Shown piece by piece: positions 5,840-11,220 of a stretch of DNA of 11,220 nt. The stretch is from an uncultured Selenomonadales bacterium. GTDB taxonomy: Bacteria > Bacillota > Negativicutes > Selenomonadales > Selenomonadaceae. The notes beneath the pieces are model-generated. The model saw only the letters and a list, made by a program, of their open reading frames with translations, searched no databases and was not told where the DNA came from. The first letter of the stretch is position 1; every line of letters begins with the position of its first letter. The DNA lies in assembly GCA_937877565.1 (NCBI GenBank), contig CALFJB010000081.1:1-11220 (forward strand). Direction: 5' to 3'. Made by a program: the position numbers and the translations under genes.

Positions 5840-6946
5840 TTATAATTCTCCGGAAATAATTTTGTTGGACAACTCATCAATTTTTTTCATAAAAGTTGAA
5901 TCTTTGGGCAAGTCCTTCATAATTCGTCCGCTGTTCGCCATTGAAATTAAATTATATTCGTTTGGAAAAATATCAGTCAAAGGATAACCAATTTGCATTT
6001 CCAGTTTAAAGCGTTCTTCGATAGTGCAAGGATTCACGCGGGTAAAAATTGGATAATTGGCTTTACCGGCGTTACTTCTTTCGCGGAACATATCCAAACT
6101 GCGGCGCATATGTTCCGTTTCCATTCCGGTATTAATCATTGAGACGACAAAATTTGTTTCACAAAAGTTGCTGACAGCCAAAGAAATTGGATTAAAGCCG
6201 GTCGGCAAGTCAATAAGCAAATATCTGAAACAATGTCCCGCCATACGAATAATTTCAATAAGTGTTTCGGCGTCAATCAATTCGGCGTATTCCGGACGAT
6301 CGGGGCTGCTCAAAATGTACAAATTCTTTTTAATTTCGTGGAAGTAACCGAAAAAAGTAACCGGCGTCAAAAGTTTAATATCGTGAACGGCATCAACTAT
6401 TGTATGTTGCGGCTCAATGTCGAAAAATATCGGCAAGTCGCCAAATTGTAAATCTGCGTCAATCAATGCAACAGTTTCTTGAGTTTTTTCAACGATATTT
6501 AAAGCTAAAAGCGCGGCAAGCGTTGTACGCCCTGCGCGACCTTTTGGACTGAAAAAACAAATTGTACGCGCCGGGTCGGGTTTACCACGTTTTTTTGCAA
6601 GTTTAATAGTACCGTCAATTTCTTCAGTTCGGTAAGTTTTTAAAATCGTACCGACTGCGCCGGTTTTTTGGACTTCGTAAGCAATATCAGGATTCCAAAG
6701 TGTAGTCATTGCCAAAACTTCGGCATTGGGGAAAAGGTCTACAAACGCGGGGATCATTTCCATAAATTCAGGATGATCAGCATCAACCAAGAATAAATTT
6801 GGATTGTAGACGGTACTTTGTCCAAGTGCTGAATCCGGACTTGCATAACTTGACAAAACTTCAAAATCTTTACTATTTCGCAACGCCAACGCCAACGCCT
6901 CTGATTGGCGTCTGTTGGAGTCAACAATAATTGTTCTGTAATTCAA
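5840..6946 (-). CDS. tadZ: TadZ/CpaE: receiver domain plus MinD/ParA-like ATPase domain
   Basis: A 368-residue protein with an N-terminal response-regulator receiver fold (about 4-118) and a C-terminal MinD/ParA-type domain (about 127-365), the layout of TadZ/CpaE, which localises the Tad machine. In the receiver, Asp9, the phospho-acceptor position Asp55, Thr81 and Lys103 are kept, while the second acidic residue of the usual DD pair is Ser10. The deviant Walker A is SPKGRAGRTT (133-142): the signature lysine (Lys135) is present but the P-loop lysine is Arg140. A' motif LIDADLQFGD (161-170) and Walker B LLIDLPTGF (243-251) are intact. The start is TTG at 6946, seven bases after GGCGGTG, which overlaps the stop of the previous gene; a stop lies in frame three codons upstream. 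No C-terminal amphipathic helix is evident. Confidence 0.9.
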   Translation of the reverse strand: MNYRTIIVDSNRRQSEALALALRNSKDFEVLSSYASPDSALGQSTVYNPNLFLVDADHPEFMEMIPAFVDLFPNAEVLAMTTLWNPDIAYEVQKTGAVGTILKTYRTEEIDGTIKLAKKRGKPDPARTICFFSPKGRAGRTTLAALLALNIVEKTQETVALIDADLQFGDLPIFFDIEPQHTIVDAVHDIKLLTPVTFFGYFHEIKKNLYILSSPDRPEYAELIDAETLIEIIRMAGHCFRYLLIDLPTGFNPISLAVSNFCETNFVVSMINTGMETEHMRRSLDMFRERSNAGKANYPIFTRVNPCTIEERFKLEMQIGYPLTDIFPNEYNLISMANSGRIMKDLPKDSTFMKKIDELSNKIISGEL

Positions 6947-6953
6947 AGTGATT

Positions 6954-6960
6954 CACCGCC
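6954..6960 (-). promoter_or_regulatory. Ribosome binding site for the TTG start of tadZ
   Basis: GGCGGTG lies seven bases before TTG at 6946 and shares a base with the TAG stop of the preceding gene. The same kind of motif (AAGGCGGTG, AAGGTGGTG) precedes both tadE genes, which supports it as a real SD. Confidence 0.6.
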
Positions 6961-7799
6961 TAACCAAAAAACTTATTCCATATCTTTGAGATAAAGCCTT
7001 TAGTTTGAGATACAACCGCCGGTTCTGCCTTCGGTTTATTTGTATATTCGGCGGCAAGGTCAAGAAAACTTTTTGAAAGTGCCGAATCCGGCGAAGAAAA
7101 CATAAGCGGCATACCGTCATGAATGGATTTTGTTACAGCCTTAAAATCGTTTGGCAACCTGTGGAAAAATTTTTCTCCAACGAGTCTTTCAACGTCATGA
7201 CCGTTAATTAATTTTTGAGAGTCCGCGCGGTTTTCGACGAGGCGAATTTTACTTTCTTCATACTCAAAACGAAGTAAAGTATCATAACCGAGTTTAAAAT
7301 TTTTAACCGACGGCAGAAAGTCAACAACGCCGAGATAATTAATAATTGTGCTTGTATCCAATACGGCAAGGTTTAACGCACTGAAAGCCGCGTTTAAATC
7401 CACTATAACGAAATTGAACCATTGGAGAGAATTAATAATTCTTTCGACGACAGGAACGGCAATACCGTAAGCGTCAAAAATCATTGGCGGACGCGCCATT
7501 ACAAAAAATTCAGTACGTTTGCCGTTTTCGTCTGTATGTGAAAATTCGGTAAGATAATCCATAACGTCATAATCTTCGTCGCCGCGTTCCATTGCAAGTT
7601 GCGCGTCAATTATCGTATGAATTGGCTCAAGTTTGAGATAATTTGTAACGTCGCCAAATTGTAAATCTAAATCGACAAGGCAAACGGCGTAACCTTCATT
7701 TGCCAGACTTGCCGCCAAATTTATTGCAGTTATAGTTTTGCCGTTGCCGGAACTTGTACTGAAAATGCTGATAATAATACTTCTTCGCCCTTCTGGCAT
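6960..7799 (-). CDS. MinD/TadZ-like ATPase without a receiver domain
   Basis: A 279-residue MinD/ParA-superfamily protein placed directly before tadZ in the Tad operon, where a role in positioning or regulating the pilus machine is likely. The Walker A is STSSGNGKT (14-22): the P-loop lysine (Lys21) is present, but the signature lysine of the deviant KGGxGKT motif is Ser16. The A' motif LVDLDLQFGD (41-50) is nearly identical to that of the next gene, and Walker B is VIVDLNAAF (131-139). The C-terminus KGFISKIWNKFFG (267-279) is an amphipathic helix very like the membrane-targeting tail of MinD. The ATG at 7799 lies 13 bases after AGAAAGG, a long spacing, but an in-frame stop leaves no start farther upstream. 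It could be a MinD paralog adopted by the Tad system or a TadZ that lost its receiver. Confidence 0.85.
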   Translation of the reverse strand: MPEGRRSIIISIFSTSSGNGKTITAINLAASLANEGYAVCLVDLDLQFGDVTNYLKLEPIHTIIDAQLAMERGDEDYDVMDYLTEFSHTDENGKRTEFFVMARPPMIFDAYGIAVPVVERIINSLQWFNFVIVDLNAAFSALNLAVLDTSTIINYLGVVDFLPSVKNFKLGYDTLLRFEYEESKIRLVENRADSQKLINGHDVERLVGEKFFHRLPNDFKAVTKSIHDGMPLMFSSPDSALSKSFLDLAAEYTNKPKAEPAVVSQTKGFISKIWNKFFG

Positions 7800-7817
7800 A
7801 GAAAATTCGCATCCTTT

Positions 7818-9482
7818 CTAATAATTATCGCCGAATACTTCAACGTTTTCATCGTTGGTTTTATTCGGAGTTTCTTTATTTGTGTTTTCAGGCGGATAAT
7901 CTGAAATTTCAACTTTGGCTGTATCTTTTTTAGCGTTGGCTTTTTTATCTTTTTTGGACTTCTTTTTCTTGTCTTTGTCGTCTTCAAAAGGCGGCGGCAA
8001 TTTATTAAGGTCAACATCGTTCAAGTCGTTTTGTTCGCGTTGTCCTTCGTAATAAACATCGCGCATTGTGTCAGACATTCTTGCAGGGGTATTTGTACCC
8101 ATTTCAACGATATGTGGCGTAACCAAAATTATCAATTCGCGTTTGTCACGAGTCTTTGAAGTGTACTTGAAAAATTCGCCGAGAATTGGAATATCGCCCA
8201 AGAGCGGGATTTTTCTTATATTTTTACTTTCGGAAGAATCCATTAAACCGCCGACAACCATTGTTGAACCTGAAGTTAAAGTCATGATTGTATCTGCGCG
8301 ACGGGTTAAAATAGTTGTATCGCCGCCTGAAGTTGTACTTAAACTGCTAACTTCGGTATGAATGGCGGAAATTATACGGTTTTCAGCATCTACGATTGGT
8401 TTCATTTGTAAAATTATACCGTAGTCTTTCCATTCGGTATTTGGACCATCATTAGTTTGAATGGTATAAGGAATTTGTCCACCAATTTGAATTGTAGCTT
8501 GTTCAGCACTCATTGTAGTTACACTTGGTCTGGATAAAATTCTAGCCTTTCCATTTGAAACAAGCGCGTGAATACTTGCGTTAATTGGTGCGAAACGTCT
8601 TTCAATCCATTTTAACGGCTTTACATTGAAAGGAATTACCGAAGTATCACTGTCTGAAAAACTTATTGTTCTTGTATTGAAAACGCCATCGTCATCAAAG
8701 TAACCGTTATAGTAAGTGGTAGTCGTTGTTGTACTATTTCTGTTATAGTCTTCGCCCAAATTGAATTTTCCATTGGAAAAATCGCCGCCTGTTGCAGAGT
8801 ATTCAATACCCAAATCTTTTGCGGCGTCTGAATCAATTTCTATAACTTGAGATTCTAAACGAATTTGAATAGGATTCGTCATTGTAAGAAGGTCGATAAT
8901 GTCGCCGCTGTCCTCAACTTCCGTTGGCTTAAGAGTAGTTGTTTCAGTCTCATTCTTTGAGCTTGTAGTCGCAAGATCCATACTTACGTTGCTACCTACT
9001 GACAAATTATTTTTGCTGCTTCTTGAAACATAAAGGCGGGCAGTTTGAAGAGCGTAGTTACGTTCATATTGATTTTTTACGGTGCCGGTAAGCAAAATTT
9101 TCTTATCGACTTTTTTAACGTGAACATTTGGCAAGCCAATAGCCTCTTCAATAAGTTCAGCTTGTCCAATTTCTTCATCAGTAACATTTACAAGGTATTC
9201 GTATCTTGCGCCGTCAGCCGTCCAAACAAAAAGCGTTGTTGAACCTTTTTTATCTTGTGCGGAAATTACAAATTCGTTTGGAGAATCTGAAGGTTGTGCA
9301 ACTTTGATAATCTCCTGACTGCCAACGAATACCCTTTCAATTTTTTTGTCAATGTTAAAATATTTTGACGCGTGAAACTCTAAATTTATACGTTCTCTAT
9401 GTGCGGCGGATTCTGCAAAAGCCACAGCGTTTACTGCGAAAAGCGCGACCGCCACGAGTAAAAAAAGTTTTACGTACTTCAT
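7818..9482 (-). CDS. cpaC: CpaC/RcpA, outer-membrane secretin of the Tad pilus
   Basis: A 554-residue secretin that forms the outer-membrane channel for the pilus. A signal peptide is clear: MKYVK, a hydrophobic core, and a likely cut after AFA (residue 23). No lipobox cysteine is present. A short pilus-secretin N-domain (about 30-100) is followed by a BON-like domain (about 105-152, with KKILLTGTVKNQYERNYA). The secretin core runs from about 200 to 460 and carries ARILSRPSVTTMSAEQATIQ (313-332), MVVGGLMDSSES (408-419) and IPLLGDIPILGEFFKY (425-440). A Thr/Tyr-rich insert lies at 247-271. The last 58 residues (497-554) form a highly charged Lys/Asp-rich tail beyond the usual secretin end. The start is ATG at 9482 with a weak GAGAG SD. 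The gene lies 23 bases after cpaB. Confidence 0.95.
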   Translation of the reverse strand: MKYVKLFLLVAVALFAVNAVAFAESAAHRERINLEFHASKYFNIDKKIERVFVGSQEIIKVAQPSDSPNEFVISAQDKKGSTTLFVWTADGARYEYLVNVTDEEIGQAELIEEAIGLPNVHVKKVDKKILLTGTVKNQYERNYALQTARLYVSRSSKNNLSVGSNVSMDLATTSSKNETETTTLKPTEVEDSGDIIDLLTMTNPIQIRLESQVIEIDSDAAKDLGIEYSATGGDFSNGKFNLGEDYNRNSTTTTTTYYNGYFDDDGVFNTRTISFSDSDTSVIPFNVKPLKWIERRFAPINASIHALVSNGKARILSRPSVTTMSAEQATIQIGGQIPYTIQTNDGPNTEWKDYGIILQMKPIVDAENRIISAIHTEVSSLSTTSGGDTTILTRRADTIMTLTSGSTMVVGGLMDSSESKNIRKIPLLGDIPILGEFFKYTSKTRDKRELIILVTPHIVEMGTNTPARMSDTMRDVYYEGQREQNDLNDVDLNKLPPPFEDDKDKKKKSKKDKKANAKKDTAKVEISDYPPENTNKETPNKTNDENVEVFGDNY

Positions 9483-9505
9483 AACAATCTCTCACTTTTC
9501 ATTAA

Positions 9506-10648
9506 CTAATTTCTACCGCGTAGTTGATTAACCGTTTGCCCTACAACTTCGCTTGCGGCTTCGTTCGCACTATCGGCAGTATTCGCATTTGAGGAATTGC
9601 CGCTACTATTTGGAGTGTTACTTTGACTGCCACTGCTTGGTGCACTGCTGGTCGATTTTTCAACATCGCCGTACATAATTGCAATTTGGTTTTCGGACGC
9701 TTTGCCGCCTTTATTCGAGTAAGTGAAATCATCTTTGCCTTGTACCATTGTTTCAAAAAGCGTGGACTGTCTAACTTCTTCTTTTTGTTCAGTTTGTTGT
9801 TTCTTCAAAGAATCCATAGTATATTCTGCGCCGGTATAGTAGTCGCCTTGTGGAACGAGCGGACGGAGCATTAAATAAATTTCACCAATTTTTGACGCGG
9901 AAACCAACTGCAAAACTTCATCGGGGCGAATTGCCAAAGTTGCAAGCGCGGGATTTTCAATAGCTTGAGTTGCGGGATTTACTGTAGATTCTGCAGGTTG
10001 TTCGCCTTCGCCGCCGCCTTGTTGTTGTTGTTGTTCAGGTTGAGCAGGCGGAACGTCATATGTCATACTTTTATTGATACTCAAAAGCAAAACATTTTGA
10101 AGGATAAGGCGACTGGTCGCGCTGGTTTTTGTTGCATCTGATTCAATCATAAGTACATCAACATAATCGCCGGGCTTAGCAAAACCTGCAACGCCGGTAA
10201 CGTCATTAACTTGAATTGAAACTGCGCGACAATCCGGCGGGATACTTCCAACAAAGCCAGACTGTTCAATATTTCTATAAACTTGCGGTTGGGTAATTAT
10301 TTCATCTTTTAAAATTCTGACTCTTGCCGGTTTATTGACAATTTCCGAAGGATCAAAAACTGATTCAGGCGGAACTTGATCTTGCGGAACTTCTTTTGTT
10401 GCCAACATTGAGCCGACAATCATAGATTTAGCTTCAATATTTCTTGCAGCAACTACCACATTTACCATTTGTACTTCCGGAACTTGCTCAACTTCTTCAC
10501 CAATGGAAATTGGCAACGGTACTTGTTTTGAAAAATGGTTTAATCCAATGTACATTATGCAAAAGATGATAATTGCTGACGCGCCCGCCAATAAAAATAA
10601 CTGGCGCGGGCGCAAGTTACTTAACCAATCAAAAACTTTTCCAAGCAA
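9506..10648 (-). CDS. cpaB: CpaB/RcpC, periplasmic Flp pilus assembly protein
   Basis: A 380-residue CpaB/RcpC protein, thought to sit at the inner membrane and work with the secretin. One membrane segment lies at about 16-38. An SAF-type domain follows (about 62-125, with VVVAARNIEAKSMI and LKDEIITQPQVY), then the RcpC domain (about 133-265, with CRAVSIQVNDVTGVAGFAKPGDYVDVLM at 140-167). A Gln/Gly-rich linker interrupts it at 202-217. The C-terminal 50 residues are Ser/Asn-rich and low complexity. The start is TTG at 10648, seven bases after AAGAAGG; no ATG or GTG is available nearby. It is the first gene of the operon and is read from the promoter at 10717-10745. Confidence 0.93.
   Translation of the reverse strand: MLGKVFDWLSNLRPRQLFLLAGASAIIIFCIMYIGLNHFSKQVPLPISIGEEVEQVPEVQMVNVVVAARNIEAKSMIVGSMLATKEVPQDQVPPESVFDPSEIVNKPARVRILKDEIITQPQVYRNIEQSGFVGSIPPDCRAVSIQVNDVTGVAGFAKPGDYVDVLMIESDATKTSATSRLILQNVLLLSINKSMTYDVPPAQPEQQQQQGGGEGEQPAESTVNPATQAIENPALATLAIRPDEVLQLVSASKIGEIYLMLRPLVPQGDYYTGAEYTMDSLKKQQTEQKEEVRQSTLFETMVQGKDDFTYSNKGGKASENQIAIMYGDVEKSTSSAPSSGSQSNTPNSSGNSSNANTADSANEAASEVVGQTVNQLRGRN
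10019..10033 (-). repeat. CAA trinucleotide repeat coding a glutamine run in cpaB
   Basis: Five perfect CAA codons in a row code for residues 206-210 of CpaB and are followed by GGC GGC GGC. Changes in copy number would keep the frame, so this could vary linker length but not switch the gene off. Confidence 0.7.
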
Positions 10649-10655
10649 AGTCGTA

Positions 10656-10662
10656 CCTTCTT
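10656..10662 (-). promoter_or_regulatory. Ribosome binding site for the TTG start of cpaB
   Basis: AAGAAGG lies seven bases before TTG at 10648. No other usable start codon lies at a suitable distance, so this site decides the start. Confidence 0.6.
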
Positions 10663-10709
10663 TCTGTATTTAATTTAACTTTGAAGGTCTGACATGACTT
10701 CTTTTCTAG

Positions 10710-10739
10710 TTGACACATTCTAAAACTTTTTGCTAGTAT
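10710..10739 (+). promoter_or_regulatory. Promoter of the DUF192 gene (rightward)
   Basis: TTGACA (10710-10715) is followed after 18 bases by TAGTAT (10734-10739), a weaker -10 with two mismatches. The predicted start near 10746 lies about 30 bases before the ATG at 10776. The -35 is as good as that of the opposing promoter, but the -10 and spacing are poorer, so it should be the weaker of the two. Confidence 0.6.
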
Positions 10740-10745
10740 TGTCAA
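10717..10745 (-). promoter_or_regulatory. Promoter of the tad operon (leftward)
   Basis: TTGACA (10745-10740) and TAGAAT (10722-10717) are separated by exactly 17 bases: a perfect -35 and a -10 with one mismatch. Transcription would start near 10709-10711, giving a leader of about 60 bases before cpaB. It occupies the same DNA as the rightward promoter for the DUF192 gene. Confidence 0.8.
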
Positions 10746-10775
10746 CAAAACTTAAGCAGGAGGTACTTTGACTGA

Positions 10776-11120
10776 ATGTTAAAAAATTGCAAAATAAAAA
10801 ATTCTGACGGCGAAAATTTTTTTCAACTTGAAATTGCAGATACATTTTTAAAAAGATTTTTGGGGCTTATGGGCAGAAAAAAAATCCCGCGTGGTCGGGG
10901 ACTTTTAATTTTGCCGTGCAACAGTATTCATATGCTTTTTATGAGGTTTTCGATTGACGCGGTGTATATTGACAAAAATTTTGTTGTCAAAAAAATTGTT
11001 AGACGCTTGCCCGCGTGGATTGGACTTTCAATTTGTAGCGGAGCAAACGCAGTTATTGAACTTGCGGCGGGCGAAGCTGACAGATTAAATTTTAAACTTG
11101 GAAGTAAAGTTATTTTTTAG
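10776..11120 (+). CDS. DUF192 (UPF0127) family protein
   Basis: A 114-residue protein with the marks of the DUF192 family: RFLGLMGRKKIP (27-38), the central IHMLFMRFSIDAVYID (51-66), corresponding to the family's M-x-M/F-x-x-x-I-x-L-D-x-x-F/Y-I-D block, and VIELAAGEADRL (93-104) before a final GSKV. The biochemical role of the family is not established. Many members carry a signal peptide, but this one has none, so it is probably cytoplasmic. A GGAGG SD lies 12 bases before the ATG, longer than usual, and a stop codon in frame directly upstream (10773) rules out an earlier start. It is transcribed away from the tad operon from a promoter overlapping that of cpaB, so a regulatory or functional link with the pilus is possible but not shown. 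Confidence 0.85.
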   Translation: MLKNCKIKNSDGENFFQLEIADTFLKRFLGLMGRKKIPRGRGLLILPCNSIHMLFMRFSIDAVYIDKNFVVKKIVRRLPAWIGLSICSGANAVIELAAGEADRLNFKLGSKVIF

Positions 11121-11169
11121 GTTCTATGTTTAAAACGTATTTAAAAATTTTATATTTTATTGAATCGGC

Positions 11170-11198
11170 TTTTCTTTCTTTGGCGCAAAGAAAGAAAA
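11170..11198. repeat. Perfect 13-bp palindrome after the DUF192 gene
   Basis: TTTTCTTTCTTTG (11170-11182) and CAAAGAAAGAAAA (11186-11198) are exact inverse complements around GCG. The stem can extend past a C/C mismatch to GG/CC. A partial copy of the right arm, AAAAGAAAGAAAC, follows at 11206-11218 and runs toward the window edge. No T tract follows on either strand, so it is not a typical terminator. It looks like an intergenic repeat cut by the window edge. The rest of 11121-11220 holds no gene. Confidence 0.6.
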
Positions 11199-11220
11199 CC
11201 CGCCCAAAAGAAAGAAACAG

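Noticed and set aside
7730..8017. Lys-rich 95-residue minus-strand frame
   Set aside because: It is a shadow of the charged cpaC tail and the start of the next ATPase gene in another frame, with no SD and an AT-driven Lys/Ile composition.
10768..10782. Four-codon frame TTG ACT GAA TGT TAA just after the GGAGG before the DUF192 gene
   Set aside because: The spacing to GGAGG is short (four bases) and nothing else supports a leader peptide. It may simply reflect the long SD-ATG spacing.
1..11220. tRNA, rRNA, CRISPR array, insertion sequence or phage genes
   Set aside because: No repeat-spacer array, transposase-like frame, terminal inverted repeats or RNA-gene signatures were seen on either strand.

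Overview
The window is almost wholly one Tad (tight adherence / Flp type IVc pilus) locus. All pilus genes lie on the minus strand, from about 10.65 kb down to 0.47 kb. A low-GC genome, strong Shine-Dalgarno (SD) sequences, near-consensus TTGACA / TATAAT-type promoters and several TTG/GTG starts look Firmicute-like. An outer-membrane secretin (CpaC/RcpA) demands a second membrane. Together they suggest a diderm Firmicute such as a member of the Negativicutes (Selenomonas/Megasphaera-like). This is inference, because no rRNA or marker gene is present.

Layout from right to left. At 10776-11120 (+) lies a small DUF192 protein. At 10709-10746 two divergent promoters are superimposed, one firing right into DUF192 and one left into the pilus operon. 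Then, all minus: cpaB (inner-membrane/periplasmic), cpaC (secretin), a receiver-less MinD/TadZ-like ATPase, a second TadZ/CpaE with a receiver domain, and tadB (platform). A second strong promoter starts right after tadB and reads into two overlapping Flp pilin genes. A rho-independent terminator follows the pilins, then two tandem tadE pseudopilin paralogs, tadA/cpaF (motor ATPase) and tadC (platform). The locus ends in a convergent region (294-469) holding three hairpins. At the left edge is the 3' end of an unrecognised plus-strand gene.

How the parts work together: TadA powers assembly through the TadB/TadC platform. Flp1 and Flp2 are the candidate fibre subunits and the TadE pair are minor pseudopilins. 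CpaC forms the outer-membrane pore with CpaB behind it, and the TadZ-type proteins probably place the machine in the cell. No prepilin peptidase (TadV/CpaA), TadD or TadG is encoded here, although both pilins and both TadE proteins carry G|Q-x-x-x-E processing sites, so the peptidase must lie elsewhere.

Most notable points: (1) the two adjacent TadZ/MinD-like ATPases have complementary defects in Walker A, and only the receiver-less one ends in a MinD-like amphipathic helix, which suggests a heterodimer with one composite nucleotide site; (2) the divergent promoters share the same DNA, with their -35 boxes forming a 7-bp inverted repeat; (3) the pilin pair is bracketed by its own promoter and a strong terminator; (4) both the pilin and tadE genes are tandemly duplicated.
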